A DNA stretch of 64,000 nucleotides from Gordonia terrae (GCF_001698225.1 NZ_CP016594.1:2480001-2544000), one strand, 5' to 3'; shown: positions 41,548-52,249, counted from the first letter of the stretch. Numbers and translations: made by a program. Notes: generated by a model from the letters alone, not told the origin.

Positions 41548-41614
41548 ACCGCTCCGATCTCCGGTTCCGACCACCCCGCTTGTTGAGGCGTGTGGGATTG
41601 CATGTTGTAGTAAT

Positions 41615-41640
41615 TGTGTTTACGCCTGTTTGTGTTGACA
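41615..41640. promoter_or_regulatory. candidate control region of ptsI/fruR
   Basis: In the 149-nt divergent region, TGTGTT occurs at 41615-41620 and again at 41631-41636, 16 bp apart, in an unusually T-rich stretch. TTGACA at 41635-41640 is a good -35 for ptsI; the -10 is unclear (TAACGG at 41657 would be 16 nt away). The repeats are candidate FruR sites. This is inference only. Confidence 0.4.
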
Positions 41641-41696
41641 AGTCAAGCACATTTTGTAACGGTGGTCACATCGGTAGTCGAGTGAGAGGCAAGACG

Positions 41697-43406
41697 ATGG
41701 CGCAGATCCTGACAGGGACCCCGGTGGTCGGCGGACTGGCCCACGGTCCCGCGCTGTGGCCGGGCGAGCGACCCGATCACACGCCGGAGAAGCTCGGCGT
41801 CGGCGTGGAGATCGCCGAGGAGCGTCGTGCCGACGAGGTAACACGCTTCGCCACGGCGGCAGGCGCCGTCGCCTCGCGACTGCGTACGCGCGCCTCCCAG
41901 AACACCGGGGTGACCGCGGAGGTGCTCGCGGCGACCGCGGGACTCGCCGAGGACCGGGGGTGGATCGGGGCCGCGAGCGCGCTCATCACCAAGGGCGCCA
42001 CGGCCGAGGCCGCTGCCGTCGCCGCGACCGATCAGTTCGCGGCGGTGTTCACCAAACTCGGCGGGCTGATGGCCGAGCGGGTCACCGATCTGAACGATGT
42101 CCGCGACCGCGTGCTCGCCGAACTGCTCGGTCTACCCGAGCCGGGCCTGCCGACACCGCAGGTGCCCTCGGTGCTGCTCGCCGACGACCTCGCGCCCGCC
42201 GACACCGCCGGTCTCGACCCGACGACCACGATCGCGCTCGTCACCCGGCTGGGTGGGCCGACCAGCCACACCGCGATCATCGCCCGGCAACTGGGGATTC
42301 CGTGTGTGGTGGCCGTGGCCGATCTCGCCGAGATCACTGCCGGTACAACCATTCTCGTCGATGGGACGACCGGCCGGGTGGAGGTGGAGCCTGACGCGGA
42401 GACGGCGCGGGCGCGAGTCGAGGAGGATCGTCGGCACGCCGAGCTCGTCGCCGGGTGGACGGGTCCGGGGCGGACCGCCGACGGCATCGCCGTCTCGGTG
42501 CTCGCCAATGTCGCCGACGGATCGTCGGCGCGGGCCGCCGCCGGGCACCCGGTCGAGGGCGTCGGACTCTTCCGCACCGAACTCGCCTTCCTCGAACGTG
42601 CCGACGAACCGTCGGTGGACGAACAGGCCGCGATCTACCGGGAGGTCCTCGACGCGTTCGGCGGGCAGAAGGTGGTGATCCGTACCCTCGACGCCGGCTC
42701 GGACAAGCCCTTGAGGTTCGTGACCCACCCAGACGAATCCAATCCCGCGCTCGGTGTCCGTGGGGATCGAATCGCCCTGGCGCATCCCGAGATCCGAGCC
42801 CACCAGCTCGACGCGATCGCGCACGCCGCGTCGGGTTCCGACGTCGCGCCGTGGGTCATGGCGCCGATGATCGCCTCGCCGTCCGAGGCGCGCGCCTTCG
42901 CCGCGGAGGTCCGCGGCCGGGGCCTGGTCGCCGGGGTCATGATCGAGGTGCCCGCGGCCGCCATCCTGGCCGAGGCCGTGCTCGCCGAGGTGGACTTCGT
43001 GTCGATCGGCACCAACGATCTGACGCAGTACACGATGGCGGCCGATCGGATGTCGGCCGATCTCGCCGGATTGACCGATCCGTGGCAGCCCGCGGTGCTC
43101 AGCCTGATCGCGGGTGTCGCCGCAGCGGGTGTCCGCCAGGGCAAGCCGGTCGGGGTGTGCGGTGAGGCGGCTGCCGATCCGAATCTTGCCTGCGTGCTCG
43201 TCGGTCTCGGGGTGACCTCGCTGTCCAGCGCGCCGGCCGCGGCCGCCGCGGTGGGGGCTCGGCTCGGCGAGGTGACCGCACAGGACTGCCGCACCGCCGC
43301 CGACGCCGCGCTGGCCACGTCCGACCCCGCCGCGGCGCGGGAAGCTGCCGCGGCGGTGCTCGACCGTTCGGTCGGGGGAGAGGTCAGACTCGCCGCATCA
43401 CGGTGA
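41697..43406 (+). CDS. ptsI: phosphoenolpyruvate-protein phosphotransferase (enzyme I)
   Basis: A 569-residue PTS enzyme I, which takes phosphate from phosphoenolpyruvate and gives it to HPr. The phosphohistidine is His191 in [11 protein letters not shown]. The C-terminal PEP-binding barrel shows [25 protein letters not shown] and [18 protein letters not shown] with the catalytic GVCGEAA. It is divergent from fruR, and its end overlaps the end of lexA by 23 nt on the other strand. Confidence 0.96.
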   Translation: MAQILTGTPVVGGLAHGPALWPGERPDHTPEKLGVGVEIAEERRADEVTRFATAAGAVASRLRTRASQNTGVTAEVLAATAGLAEDRGWIGAASALITKGATAEAAAVAATDQFAAVFTKLGGLMAERVTDLNDVRDRVLAELLGLPEPGLPTPQVPSVLLADDLAPADTAGLDPTTTIALVTRLGGPTSHTAIIARQLGIPCVVAVADLAEITAGTTILVDGTTGRVEVEPDAETARARVEEDRRHAELVAGWTGPGRTADGIAVSVLANVADGSSARAAAGHPVEGVGLFRTELAFLERADEPSVDEQAAIYREVLDAFGGQKVVIRTLDAGSDKPLRFVTHPDESNPALGVRGDRIALAHPEIRAHQLDAIAHAASGSDVAPWVMAPMIASPSEARAFAAEVRGRGLVAGVMIEVPAAAILAEAVLAEVDFVSIGTNDLTQYTMAADRMSADLAGLTDPWQPAVLSLIAGVAAAGVRQGKPVGVCGEAAADPNLACVLVGLGVTSLSSAPAAAAAVGARLGEVTAQDCRTAADAALATSDPAAAREAAAAVLDRSVGGEVRLAASR

Positions 43407-44088
43407 CGACCTTGCCGAGGATCACGGCGTCGTTGCCCGGGATGGGATCGAACAGCTCGTTGTGCGGCATCAGCCACACATTGGCGCCCTGACGCTTGAA
43501 GGTCTTCACGGTGGCCTCGCCGTCTATCATCGCTGCGACGATGTCGCCGTTGTCGGCGACGTTCTGCTGCCGCACGACGACCCAGTCGCCGTCGCAGATG
43601 GCGGCGTCGATCATCGACTCGCCCACGACGCGCAGCAAGAAGAGCGAGCCCTCGCCGACCAGCTCGCGAGGAAGCGGGAACACGTCCTCGACCGCCTCCT
43701 CGGCCAGGATCGGGCCACCGGCCGCGATCCGGCCGAGGACCGGCACGAAGGTCGGCTCGGGCAGCCGGCCGGCCGACGGGGTCTCCGGCGACGGCGATTC
43801 GCTCGGCGCGATGTTGACCGCACGCGGCCGGTTCGCGTCCCGCTTGAGCAGACCCTTGCGCTCGAGGGTCCGCAGCTGGTGGGCGACCGACGATGTCGAG
43901 GCCAGGCCGACCTCGTCGCCGATCTCGCGGATGCTCGGCGGGTAACCGCGCTCGCGTACCGAGCGGCGGATCACTTCCAGGACCCCGAGCTGGCGCGGGG
44001 TGAGTGAGGCCTCGGCGGCGGCGACGTCGATGGGGGCCTCGTCGTCGGCTCCCCGCGCTCGGCCGCGCCTATCGCCGGTGTCACTCAT
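43384..44088 (-). CDS. lexA: SOS repressor LexA
   Basis: A 234-residue repressor of the SOS regulon. The winged helix-turn-helix is at about residues 32-88 ([23 protein letters not shown]). The self-cleavage site is Ala123-Gly124 in RIAAGGP, and the catalytic dyad is Ser158 (GESMIDAAI) and Lys195 (EATVKTF). A proline/serine-rich linker lies at 95-112. Two SOS boxes upstream (44179-44194, 44248-44263) imply autoregulation. Its last 23 nt overlap the end of ptsI. Confidence 0.97.
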   Translation of the reverse strand: MSDTGDRRGRARGADDEAPIDVAAAEASLTPRQLGVLEVIRRSVRERGYPPSIREIGDEVGLASTSSVAHQLRTLERKGLLKRDANRPRAVNIAPSESPSPETPSAGRLPEPTFVPVLGRIAAGGPILAEEAVEDVFPLPRELVGEGSLFLLRVVGESMIDAAICDGDWVVVRQQNVADNGDIVAAMIDGEATVKTFKRQGANVWLMPHNELFDPIPGNDAVILGKVVTVMRRV

Positions 44089-44178
44089 GTTCGGTTCCTC
44101 TCGTCTTCGGAACGTGCTGGTAGATGGCCCGTGGGGATGTTCAGCCGCGTCCGAGCCTAGCGGAGTGCGACCTCCACC

Positions 44179-44194
44179 TCAAACATTTGTTCGA
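44179..44194. promoter_or_regulatory. SOS box 1 in the lexA/LysM divergent region
   Basis: TCAAAC-ATTT-GTTCGA: one mismatch from TCGAAC-N4-GTTCGA. It lies 91 nt upstream of the lexA start. Confidence 0.85.
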
Positions 44195-44247
44195 TGTGTC
44201 GCGAGACTTTGTCGGTGCGCCGTGCTACAAATTCGAACATCAGTGCA

Positions 44248-44263
44248 TCGAACATCTGATCGA
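44248..44263. promoter_or_regulatory. SOS box 2 in the lexA/LysM divergent region
   Basis: TCGAAC-ATCT-GATCGA: one mismatch from the consensus. It lies 68 nt before the ATG of the LysM gene, closer to it than to lexA. A further TTCGAAC half-site occurs at 44266-44272. Confidence 0.8.
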
Positions 44264-44330
44264 GGTTCGAACACCGAATGCCAGACACCCGAACACCCGA
44301 CGATCCCGCACCGAACACCCGGAGGGCACC

Positions 44331-44870
44331 ATGCGCACCGCCACTCTCGTCGCTCCCGTCCGTACCGAGCGTCCCGACACCGTCCGGGCGCGCACCGACC
44401 GCGCCGACCGCATTCGGACCCGGACCCCGCTGTCCGACGGTTCTCGGCCCGTCGACAACCGGCCGGCAGGCAACCGTCCGGTGGGCGGGTCGCCACTGAC
44501 GCCACGTGCCGGCGGCACGCACTGTGGCTCGGCGGTGGGTGCCAGGGGCCGCGGGCCGGTCGGTCCGGATGCAGCGGTGTTCCGTCGCCGTCGCCGCACC
44601 GCCGTCGCGGTCCTCGCCGGCGTCGGCCTTGCGTTCGTCGTGTGGGTGTTCGGTGTCGTCGGTCAGAACTATTCGGACTCGATGACGCCCGCCGCGGTGA
44701 GCGCAGAGGTCGTCCACGTGCGCGCCGGGGATTCCCTCAGCACGATCGCCGGCCGGGTGGCGCCCGAGATGCCCCGCGACATCGTGATCGACGAGATCGT
44801 CGCGATGAACGATCTGCCGTCGAGTGCGCTGCAGGTGGGTCAGCCCCTGCTCACCCCCCGGTACCGCTGA
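44331..44870 (+). CDS. SOS-controlled LysM membrane protein (ChiZ/DivS-like)
   Basis: A 179-residue protein with a basic, disordered head (residues 1-85), one membrane helix (about 90-110, AVAVLAGVGLAFVVWVFGVV) and a C-terminal LysM peptidoglycan-binding domain (VHVRAGDSLSTIAGRV to LQVGQPLL). Divergent from lexA with two SOS boxes between. This is the arrangement of M. tuberculosis Rv2719c (ChiZ), and DivS of Corynebacterium, which halt division after DNA damage. The ATG has GGAGGG 5 nt upstream. Confidence 0.88.
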   Translation: MRTATLVAPVRTERPDTVRARTDRADRIRTRTPLSDGSRPVDNRPAGNRPVGGSPLTPRAGGTHCGSAVGARGRGPVGPDAAVFRRRRRTAVAVLAGVGLAFVVWVFGVVGQNYSDSMTPAAVSAEVVHVRAGDSLSTIAGRVAPEMPRDIVIDEIVAMNDLPSSALQVGQPLLTPRYR

Positions 44871-44969
44871 GGCCGGGCGGTATCCTCGATGTCACAGGGG
44901 CCGGCCGAGAAGCGGCGGGGCGCACGGTTTCGGTGCGTTCCAGCGTCCCGCGACCTGCGTGAGGACACG

Positions 44970-45482
44970 ATGCGCTGCCCCTTCTGCAAGAACGACGACA
45001 CCAAGGTCATCGACTCGCGTGTCGCAGATGAAGGGCAGGCCATCCGACGGCGTCGCTCGTGTGTGGAGTGCGGACGCCGATTCTCCACGGTGGAGAGCGC
45101 CGTGCTCGCCGTGGTCAAACGCAACGGTGTCACCGAGCCGTTCAGTCGCGAGAAGGTCATGCGCGGTGTGCGTCGTGCCTGTCAGGGGCGGCACGTCGCC
45201 GAGGACGCACTCGCGCAACTCGCCCAGCAGGTCGAGGACACGGTGCGCGCGAGCGGATCGGCCGAGATCCCCAGCAACGAAGTCGGTCTCGCGATCCTGG
45301 GGCCGCTGCGTGATCTCGACGAGGTGGCGTACCTGCGGTTCGCGTCGGTGTACCGGTCGTTCGACTCGGTGGAGGACTTCCAGCGGGAGATCGACGATCT
45401 GAAGTCGTCGGCGTCCGGTGGCGGGCGTGTCGAGACCGCCACCACCGATCCCGTCTCAGCCGAGTCGGTCCAGAGCTCGTAG
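44970..45482 (+). CDS. nrdR: transcriptional repressor NrdR
   Basis: A 170-residue repressor of ribonucleotide reductase genes that senses (d)ATP. The N-terminal zinc ribbon has CPFC at residues 3-6 and CVECGRRF near 31, and the ATP-cone follows ([24 protein letters not shown]). The start ATG 44970 has GAGGA upstream; an in-frame ATG at 44889 would add 27 residues not usual for the family. Its last 27 nt overlap the end of hrpA on the other strand. Confidence 0.95.
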   Translation: MRCPFCKNDDTKVIDSRVADEGQAIRRRRSCVECGRRFSTVESAVLAVVKRNGVTEPFSREKVMRGVRRACQGRHVAEDALAQLAQQVEDTVRASGSAEIPSNEVGLAILGPLRDLDEVAYLRFASVYRSFDSVEDFQREIDDLKSSASGGGRVETATTDPVSAESVQSS

Positions 45483-48400
45483 GACGCGCTTCTCCGACAC
45501 GGGGAACGCGGTACCGAGACGCTCGGCGAACAACCCGACCCGTAGTTCCTCGACGAGCCACTGCGCCTCGTCGTCGACGATCGCCCGTCGGTGCTCAGGG
45601 ACCTGTTCGAGCCGTTGAGCCCACCGCTCGACGACGCGATCGACGACCGCGACGCCGGCCTTGTCGCGCGCGGCGGACGCGGGCAGCGCCTCGAGACGTG
45701 CCCGCGCACCGTCGAGGTACCGCGGCAGGTTCTCCAGATGCCGCCGTGCGGTGGCTGCCACGAAGCCGTCGAACACGAGATGGTCGATCTGCTCGGCGAC
45801 GTCGTCGGCAGCCAGCGATCCGGCGTGCCGGTCGATCGCCGCGCGGACCGGCGCCAGCCGTTCGAGCGCCGCGACGGCGAGCGAGAAATAGTCCGGGGCG
45901 GCCTCGGCGACGCGCGGCCTGATCCGCTCGAGGAAGGCCGAAAAGGACTGTGGCGAGCGGACTGCCGCCAGCTGGGCGTCGCCGACGCCGATGACCGCGT
46001 CCCGGATGGCCCGTCGAGTGCAGTCGGCGAGCAGTGCCTCGATGTCCGCATAGGGACTCAGGCTCAGGGCGAGTCGTTCGGCCGGATCGAGTGAGCCGGC
46101 GAGGCGTTTGGACAACGGGGGAATCGCCAGTTCGAGCAGGGCGACGAGCCCGCGACGACGGAGACGCTCGCGGGCGTCGGGGGAGGACGCGTCCACGACG
46201 ATCACGCCACGCGGGCGGCCCTTGTCATCGGCGACCGCGTCGATCGTCGGGTAGCGGGTCAGCCGCTGCCCGGCGACGTCGACCGTCGTCTGTTCGGGGA
46301 GCGTGCCGATCCCGTCGGCGGTCCAGGCCCGGTACAGCGTGCGTGACACCGTTCGCGGCGCCGCGGGCACACCCTTCTGCTGGAGCTCGGACAACGAGTC
46401 CGCGCGGGCGATGATCCGTCCGGCATCGTCGGCGACCGCGAAGTGCATCCGGAGGTGAGCCGGCACCCGTTCGACGTCGAAATCGGCTGCGGTGACCCTC
46501 ATCCCGGTGATCGCCGACAGCTCGCGCGCCAGTCCGGCGGCCAGCGGCTCCTTGCGGGGGGTGAGTCGGCCGAGGGCGAGGTCGGCGAATCGCTGCGCGG
46601 GGGACATGCTCTTGCGGAGTTGTTTCGGCAGGGACTTGACCAGTGCGGTGGCGAGTTCGGCGCGCATGCCGGGGACCGACCAGTCGAATCCGGCCGGACG
46701 CACATGGGGGAGCAATGCCTGCGGGATCACGACCGTGACCCCGTCGTCGGGCGCGCCGGGTTCGAAGCGGTAACGCAGTTCGAGTCGGGTGTCGCCCTGC
46801 TGCCAGGCGCCGGGGTAGTCCGTCGGCGCGACATCGGTGCCTCCCGTGACGTCCTCGGGACGCAGATCCAGCAGATCCGGCTCGGCCCGGCGGGCCTTCT
46901 TCCACCATGAGTCGAAGTGTCGCGCGGAGGTGACGTCGGCCGGTAGCCGCTGGGCGTAGAACTCGAAGAGCTGGTCCTCGGTGATCACCAGACCCCGGGT
47001 GCGCGTGCGGTTCTCGACGTCCGAGGCGGCCTCGAGAAGCTTGCGATTGCGGTCGAAGAAGGCGTGCTGCGTCCGCCAGTCGCCCTCGACGAGAGCGTGC
47101 CGGATGAACAGCTCCCGCGAGACCACCGGGTCGATGGGGCCGTAGTCGACGCGCCGACGGGCGACGAGCGGGACCCCGTAGAGCGTCACGCGTTCGTAGG
47201 CCATGGCGGCCCCGCGTCTGGCGGACCAATGCGGTTCGCTGTGGGTGCGCTTCACGAGATCCCCGGCGAGTTTCTCGGCCCACAGCGGATCGATCCCGGC
47301 GACGGTGTGGGCGAAGAGTCGGGACGTCTCGAGGATTTCGGCCGCCATGATGAAGGCGGGTGGCTTCTTGGCGAGCGGAGAGGCGGGGAAGATCAGCAGC
47401 GTGGTGTTGCGCGCACCGGTGAACTCGCGGCCCTCGGTGTTGCGGGCGGCGATGTTGCTCAGCAGACCCGACAGGATGGCCCGGTGGACGGCGTCGGCGT
47501 CGAGCTCGGTGGGCGCGACCGACCAGTCGAGGTCCTTGACGATCTCGGTCAGCTGTCGATGGAGGTCCTGCCACTCCCGGATGCGAAGGAAGTGCAGGTA
47601 CTCCCGCTCGCACATGCGCCGAAAGCGGCTGCCGGACAATTCCTTGCGCTGTTCGCCGAGGTATCGCCACAGCTCCACGTAGGACAGGAAGTCCGACTGC
47701 GGGACGACGAAGCGCCGGTGCTGGGCGTCGGCGGCCTCCCGGTGCTCGGCCGGCCGTTCCCGCGGATCGGGGAGCGACATCGCCGCGGCGATGACGAGAA
47801 GGTGGTCGAGACAGCCGAGCTCGTGTCCGGCGATGAGCATTCGGGCGACCCGCGGATCGACCGGAATCCGCGACATCGACCGGCCGGTCGGGGTGAGCCG
47901 AGGCGGGCCGCCCTCGCGTGGGACGGTGATGGCGCCGAGTTCGGTGAGAACGCCCATGCCGTCGCGGATCGCGCGGTCGTCGGGCGGCTGGACGAACGGG
48001 AACTCAGCGATCTCGCCGAGTTTGAGGGAGGTCATCTGGAGGATGACGGCCGCCAGGTTGGTGCGCAGGATCTCGGGGTCGGTGAACGCCGGTCGGGATT
48101 CGAAGTCGTTCTCGCTGTAGAGGCGGATGCAGACACCGGGCGCGACGCGACCGCATCGGCCTGCGCGCTGGCGGGCGCTGGCCTGGGAGACCGGCTCGAT
48201 GGGCAGGCGATTGACCTTGGTCCGGGTGGAATACCGGCTGATCCGGGCGGTGCCGGTGTCGATGACATACCGGATGCCAGGCACGGTGACCGAGGTCTCG
48301 GCCACGTTGGTCGCCAGCACGATCCGGCGTCCGTCGGACGGGGAGAAGACCTTCTGCTGTTCGGCGATCGACAGCCGCGCGTAGAGCGGCACGATCTCGG

Positions 48401-49445
48401 CGCCGGGCCCTTTGCCACCACCGGTGCGGCGGCGCAACGCGTCCGCGGTCTCCCGGATGTCGCGCTCGGTCGGCAGGAACACCAGGATGTCGCCGCGGCC
48501 ACCGGCCCACAGTTCGTCGACGGCGGCGTCGATGCCCTGGATCTGGTCGAGGTCGGCATGCTCGCCACCACCGGCATCGTCGCCGTCGTCGGGGCGCTCC
48601 TGCAGGCTCAGCGGCCGGTAACGGATCTCGACCGGATAGGTGCGACCCGACACCTCGATGACCGGGACCGATGTCGTCGGCGTGCTGAAATGCCGTGCGA
48701 ACCGGGCCGGTTCGATCGTCGCGGAGGTGATGATGACCTTGAGATCGGGTCGTCGCGGCAGCAACCGGCGTAGGTATCCGAGGATGAAATCGATGTTGAG
48801 GCTGCGCTCGTGCGCCTCGTCGATGATGAGGGTGTCGTAGCGGCGCAGCATCGGGTCGGTGGCGATCTCGCGCAGCAGGATGCCGTCGGTCATGACCCGG
48901 ACGAGGGTGTCGGCGCCGGACCGGTCGGTGAACCGGACCGAGTAGCCGACCGCGTCGCCGAGCTCGGTGTCGGTCTCGTCGGCGATGCGTTTGGCGACCG
49001 AGCTCGCGGCGATCCGCCGGGGCTGGGTGTGCCCGATCGACCCGCGGATGCCCCGGCCGAGTTCGAGGCAGATCTTCGGGAGCTGCGTGGTCTTGCCCGA
49101 ACCGGTCTCACCCGCGATGACCACGACCTGGTGGTCCCGGATCGCCTCGGCGATCTCCTCCCGTGCCGCCGAGACGGGGAGTTCGTCCGGGAAGCGCAGG
49201 ACCGGGACGCTCGCGCGCCGCCGGTCGAGTCGTGCACGTGCCTTGTCGACGTCGGTGACGAGTTGCTCCCACTTCGCGTCATCCGGACGCGCCGTGAGGC
49301 GGTCGATGCGACGCCGCAGCCGGTCGGCGTCGACGAGGCCCACGTCGTCGAGTGCGCGGAGCAGGTCCGGGCGCGACACACCCGGTGCGCCTGCAGACGG
49401 GGCACTTCCCGGCGACGGGGAAGCTGAGGAAGACGGGTCCGGCAT
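45456..49445 (-). CDS. hrpA: ATP-dependent RNA helicase HrpA
   Basis: A 1329-residue DEAH-box helicase. Walker [10 protein letters not shown] is at residues 112-120, the DEAH box at 209-212 ([11 protein letters not shown]), and motif VI is [11 protein letters not shown]2 and OB-fold domains follow, then the long C-terminal DUF3418 region typical of bacterial HrpA. HrpA acts on structured RNA and helps rescue collided ribosomes in E. coli. It is the longest gene here and stands alone, divergent from the aminotransferase gene. Confidence 0.95.
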   Translation of the reverse strand: MPDPSSSASPSPGSAPSAGAPGVSRPDLLRALDDVGLVDADRLRRRIDRLTARPDDAKWEQLVTDVDKARARLDRRRASVPVLRFPDELPVSAAREEIAEAIRDHQVVVIAGETGSGKTTQLPKICLELGRGIRGSIGHTQPRRIAASSVAKRIADETDTELGDAVGYSVRFTDRSGADTLVRVMTDGILLREIATDPMLRRYDTLIIDEAHERSLNIDFILGYLRRLLPRRPDLKVIITSATIEPARFARHFSTPTTSVPVIEVSGRTYPVEIRYRPLSLQERPDDGDDAGGGEHADLDQIQGIDAAVDELWAGGRGDILVFLPTERDIRETADALRRRTGGGKGPGAEIVPLYARLSIAEQQKVFSPSDGRRIVLATNVAETSVTVPGIRYVIDTGTARISRYSTRTKVNRLPIEPVSQASARQRAGRCGRVAPGVCIRLYSENDFESRPAFTDPEILRTNLAAVILQMTSLKLGEIAEFPFVQPPDDRAIRDGMGVLTELGAITVPREGGPPRLTPTGRSMSRIPVDPRVARMLIAGHELGCLDHLLVIAAAMSLPDPRERPAEHREAADAQHRRFVVPQSDFLSYVELWRYLGEQRKELSGSRFRRMCEREYLHFLRIREWQDLHRQLTEIVKDLDWSVAPTELDADAVHRAILSGLLSNIAARNTEGREFTGARNTTLLIFPASPLAKKPPAFIMAAEILETSRLFAHTVAGIDPLWAEKLAGDLVKRTHSEPHWSARRGAAMAYERVTLYGVPLVARRRVDYGPIDPVVSRELFIRHALVEGDWRTQHAFFDRNRKLLEAASDVENRTRTRGLVITEDQLFEFYAQRLPADVTSARHFDSWWKKARRAEPDLLDLRPEDVTGGTDVAPTDYPGAWQQGDTRLELRYRFEPGAPDDGVTVVIPQALLPHVRPAGFDWSVPGMRAELATALVKSLPKQLRKSMSPAQRFADLALGRLTPRKEPLAAGLARELSAITGMRVTAADFDVERVPAHLRMHFAVADDAGRIIARADSLSELQQKGVPAAPRTVSRTLYRAWTADGIGTLPEQTTVDVAGQRLTRYPTIDAVADDKGRPRGVIVVDASSPDARERLRRRGLVALLELAIPPLSKRLAGSLDPAERLALSLSPYADIEALLADCTRRAIRDAVIGVGDAQLAAVRSPQSFSAFLERIRPRVAEAAPDYFSLAVAALERLAPVRAAIDRHAGSLAADDVAEQIDHLVFDGFVAATARRHLENLPRYLDGARARLEALPASAARDKAGVAVVDRVVERWAQRLEQVPEHRRAIVDDEAQWLVEELRVGLFAERLGTAFPVSEKRVLRALDRLG

Positions 49446-49528
49446 GATCCCTCCAGGATATGGGTCGGTGCGCGCGGGACTTCACCCCAGTGGCCGTGCA
49501 GGGTGCGCGGACCGGCATCATTGGGGCC

Positions 49529-50782
49529 ATGGCTGATGGTTCGAGTACCGGAATTCCGGGGTCGCTGTGGCACGGTTTCGCCGACATGGGTGCGGTGACC
49601 GCGAGCGGTCCGTTCGTCGTCACCCGGGGCGAGGGTGCGCGCATCTTCGATCGCGACGGCAAGTCCTATCTCGATGCGACCGCGGGTCTCTGGTTCACCA
49701 ATGTGGGCCATGGTCGTACCGAGATCGCCGACGCCGTCGCCCGGCAGCTCGGCTCCATCGCGCACTATTCGAACTTCGGTGACATCGCGAGCGACACGAC
49801 CCTGCAACTGGCCGAGGAACTCGGCGCGATCGCGCCGGTGCCCGGGTCGAAGATCTTCTTCACCTCCGGCGGCAGCGACTCGATCGACACCGCCGTCAAG
49901 CTCGCCCGCCGTTATTGGGTGGAGCAGGGACGCGAGTCCAAGCGGGTCGTCGTCAGCCGCACCAAGGCCTACCACGGCATGCACGCCGCGGGCACCTCGC
50001 TGGCCGGCATCCCGCTGAACCACGACGGGTACGGCGAACTCATGCACGACGTCCAGAACGTCGAGTGGGACGACGCCAAGAGCCTGCTCGGCCTGATCGA
50101 ACGGGTGGGCGCCGACAACATCGCCGCGTTCTTCTGCGAGCCGATCATCGGTGCCGGCGGCATCTACCTGCCGCCGGAGGGTTACCTCGCCGAGGTGCGG
50201 AGCATCTGCCGCGACCACGACATCCTCTTCGTCGTCGACGAGGTCGTCACCGGCTTCGGTCGCATCGGCGGCGAATCCTGGTTCGCCTCGGCACGATTCG
50301 GCCTCGAACCCGACATGATCACCACCGCCAAGGGCCTCACGTCCGGCTATGTCCCGATGGGCGCGGTGTTCATCGCCCCCTGGATCGCCGAGCCTTTCTT
50401 CGCCGGTGGCGTGTGGTGGCGGCATGGCTACACCTACGGCGGGCACGCGGGTGCGGCGGCGGCCGCCCTGGCCAACCTGGACATCATCCGGCGCGAGAAC
50501 CTCCTCGCCGAGGCGACGCGTCTGGAGGGTGACCTCGCCGCGGCGCTGTCACCGCTCACCGATCTCGATGCGGTCGCCGAGGTCCGGACCGGTCTGGGTG
50601 CGGTCACCGCGGTCCAGCTCGCCGACGCCGCCACCGCTCCGGCCGCGGTTCGCGCGCTGCGCGAGCACGGCGTCAGCACGCGCGCGGCGGGTCAAGGGGC
50701 GCTGCAGATCTCGCCCGCCTTCGTGATGACGACCGCCGAGGTCGGCGAACTCGCCGACCGGATGCGCGCGGCCCTGAGCTGA
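49529..50782 (+). CDS. class III PLP-dependent aminotransferase
   Basis: A 417-residue omega-aminotransferase of the aspartate aminotransferase superfamily (subgroup II/class III). Cofactor residues are seen in FTSGGSDSIDTAVKLARRYW (phosphate cup), FVVDEVVTGFGR (Asp to the pyridine nitrogen) and Lys268 in TTAKGLTSGYVPMGAV (Schiff base). Relatives transfer amino groups from beta-alanine, GABA or polyamines to pyruvate or 2-oxoglutarate; the substrate here is not clear. The start is ATG 49529. Confidence 0.9.
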   Translation: MADGSSTGIPGSLWHGFADMGAVTASGPFVVTRGEGARIFDRDGKSYLDATAGLWFTNVGHGRTEIADAVARQLGSIAHYSNFGDIASDTTLQLAEELGAIAPVPGSKIFFTSGGSDSIDTAVKLARRYWVEQGRESKRVVVSRTKAYHGMHAAGTSLAGIPLNHDGYGELMHDVQNVEWDDAKSLLGLIERVGADNIAAFFCEPIIGAGGIYLPPEGYLAEVRSICRDHDILFVVDEVVTGFGRIGGESWFASARFGLEPDMITTAKGLTSGYVPMGAVFIAPWIAEPFFAGGVWWRHGYTYGGHAGAAAAALANLDIIRRENLLAEATRLEGDLAAALSPLTDLDAVAEVRTGLGAVTAVQLADAATAPAAVRALREHGVSTRAAGQGALQISPAFVMTTAEVGELADRMRAALS

Positions 50783-50802
50783 CCCTGCGATAGCTGTTCG
50801 TT

Positions 50803-50934
50803 CTGCTCCCTGAGGAGCGCCTGGAGCTTGCGGAGGGCGCGTCCCCACTGCTCCCTGAGGAGCGCCTGGAGCTTGCGGAGGGCGCGTCCCCACTGCTCCC
50901 TGAGGAGCGCCTGGAGCTTGCGGAGGGCGCGTCA
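50803..50934. repeat. 45-bp tandem repeat array, three copies, with hairpins
   Basis: Units start at 50803, 50848 and 50893, 45 bp apart, without spacers. Each starts CTGCTCCCTGAGGAGCGCCT and ends GCGGAGGGCGCGTC. Each can form two small hairpins: GCTCC-CTGA-GGAGC, and GCGCC paired with GGCGC. The array lies after the aminotransferase stop and runs directly into a strong terminator. Confidence 0.9.
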
Positions 50935-50939
50935 CGAAG

Positions 50940-50968
50940 GGGCCCGGCTGCTCGAAGCAGCCGGGCCC
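50940..50968. terminator. strong bidirectional terminator hairpin
   Basis: GGGCCCGGCTGCT-CGA-AGCAGCCGGGCCC: 13 perfect base pairs with a 3-nt loop, between the convergent aminotransferase and ahpD genes. It can stop transcription from both sides. Confidence 0.85.
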
Positions 50969-50990
50969 GTGTTCGTCGCGCTGCGGCGGA

Positions 50991-51524
50991 TCAGGCGTTG
51001 GCGAGCACCTCGGTGGTGGCGATCGCCTGGGCGACGCCGCTGACGATCGAGGCGACCTTGAGCGCCTCGAGGATCGCCTCACGGTCGACGCCGGCCTCGC
51101 GCAGGGTGTTCTCGTGTGCGGCGACGCAGTGGCCGCAGCCGTTGATCGAGGACACCGCGAACGACCACAGCTCGAAGGCGGCCTTGTCGACACCGGGGTT
51201 GCCGATGATGTTCATCCGCAGGCCGGGACGCAGGTCGTCGTACTTGCCGTCGAGGAAGCCGCGACCCCGGTAGAACACGTTGTTCATACCCATGATCGAC
51301 GCGGCGCCGAGTGCGGCGTTGTAGGCCTCGGCGGACAGCGTGTCGGCGGCCTCGTCGGCGATCTCGCTCAGCACCTTGGCATTACGGCTCGCCGCTGCGG
51401 TCGACAGCAGGGTCCCCCACAACTGCTCCTCGCTCAGCGCGGTGGTCCGGCTGATCGATCCGAGGTTGAGTTTGAGGTCCTTGGCGTACTCGGGGAGTGC
51501 GTTCTTCAGATTCTCGATGCTCAT
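50991..51524 (-). CDS. ahpD: alkyl hydroperoxidase AhpD
   Basis: A 177-residue thiol adaptor of the AhpD family. The active-site CxxC is C130-G-H-C133, followed by VAAH with the conserved histidine. In mycobacteria AhpD reduces AhpC using lipoamide-linked enzymes, as part of peroxide and peroxynitrite defence. The ATG is 11 nt after the ahpC stop, so the two form an operon controlled from the ahpC-oxyR region. Confidence 0.95.
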   Translation of the reverse strand: MSIENLKNALPEYAKDLKLNLGSISRTTALSEEQLWGTLLSTAAASRNAKVLSEIADEAADTLSAEAYNAALGAASIMGMNNVFYRGRGFLDGKYDDLRPGLRMNIIGNPGVDKAAFELWSFAVSSINGCGHCVAAHENTLREAGVDREAILEALKVASIVSGVAQAIATTEVLANA

Positions 51525-51535
51525 CTGTTCTCCTC

Positions 51536-52123
51536 TCAGACGCCGGCCGTCATGAGCTCGCCGGCGTCGATGGTCGGATCGCCCTTCTTCCAGTTGCATG
51601 CGCACAGCTCGTCGGACTGCAGCGCGTCGAGGACCCGCAGGACCTCGTCGACGTTGCGGCCCACCGAGCCGGCGGTGACCGACACGAACTGGATCTCGTT
51701 GTTCGGATCGATGATGAAGGTCGCGCGGTCGGCGACTCCGTCGGCATTGAGAACGCCTGCAGCGGTGGCCAGTTCACGCTTGAGGTCGCTCAGCATCGGG
51801 AACGGCAGGGTCTTGAGGTCCTCGTGCTGTGCGCGCCACTGGAAGTGGACGAACTCGTTGTCCACCGACGCGCCGAGGACCTGGGTGTCGCGGTCGGCGA
51901 ACTCGTCGTTCAGCTTGCCGAACGCGGCGATCTCGGTGGGGCAGACGAAGGTGAAGTCCTTCGGCCAGAAGAACACGATGCGCCACTGACCGGGGTGATC
52001 GTCGGACGACACGGTGGTGAAGTAGTCGTCGGGCTGCTGGGCATTGACCTTGCTGAGGTCGCCACCGATGACGGCGGTGAGGTTGTAGGCGGGGAACTGG
52101 TCACCGATGGTGAGCAGGGCCAT
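51536..52123 (-). CDS. ahpC: alkyl hydroperoxide reductase C (peroxiredoxin)
   Basis: A 195-residue typical peroxiredoxin. The peroxidatic cysteine is Cys61 in FVCPTE; the resolving cysteines are Cys174 and Cys176 in ELCACNW, the same numbering as in M. tuberculosis AhpC. It reduces hydrogen peroxide, organic peroxides and peroxynitrite, and is recycled by AhpD. Divergent from oxyR, which probably controls it. Confidence 0.96.
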   Translation of the reverse strand: MALLTIGDQFPAYNLTAVIGGDLSKVNAQQPDDYFTTVSSDDHPGQWRIVFFWPKDFTFVCPTEIAAFGKLNDEFADRDTQVLGASVDNEFVHFQWRAQHEDLKTLPFPMLSDLKRELATAAGVLNADGVADRATFIIDPNNEIQFVSVTAGSVGRNVDEVLRVLDALQSDELCACNWKKGDPTIDAGELMTAGV

Positions 52124-52236
52124 GTGTCGCTCCTTCAGCTGGTGAATGTACGGAAACTTGCGCGCGAAAGAGTTTCGCGACGTACGAGTACCATCGTGCC
52201 GGATTCTGGCCGAAAGCGAAACGTGATGATTAGCAC

Positions 52237-52242
52237 TACACT
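52237..52242 (+). promoter_or_regulatory. -10 box of oxyR (leaderless)
   Basis: TACACT, 7 nt before ATG 52250, with no Shine-Dalgarno sequence. Confidence 0.45.
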
Positions 52243-52249
52243 GATAGGC

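Noticed and set aside
44889..44969. A longer NrdR starting at ATG 44889
   Set aside because: It would add 27 residues before the zinc ribbon that normally starts the protein, and TATCCT at 44880-44885 would place the transcript start after that ATG.
50803..50934. 45-bp repeats as a CRISPR array or as a repeat-containing protein gene
   Set aside because: No spacers; the open frame through the repeats lies between two stop-defined genes and runs into a terminator hairpin.
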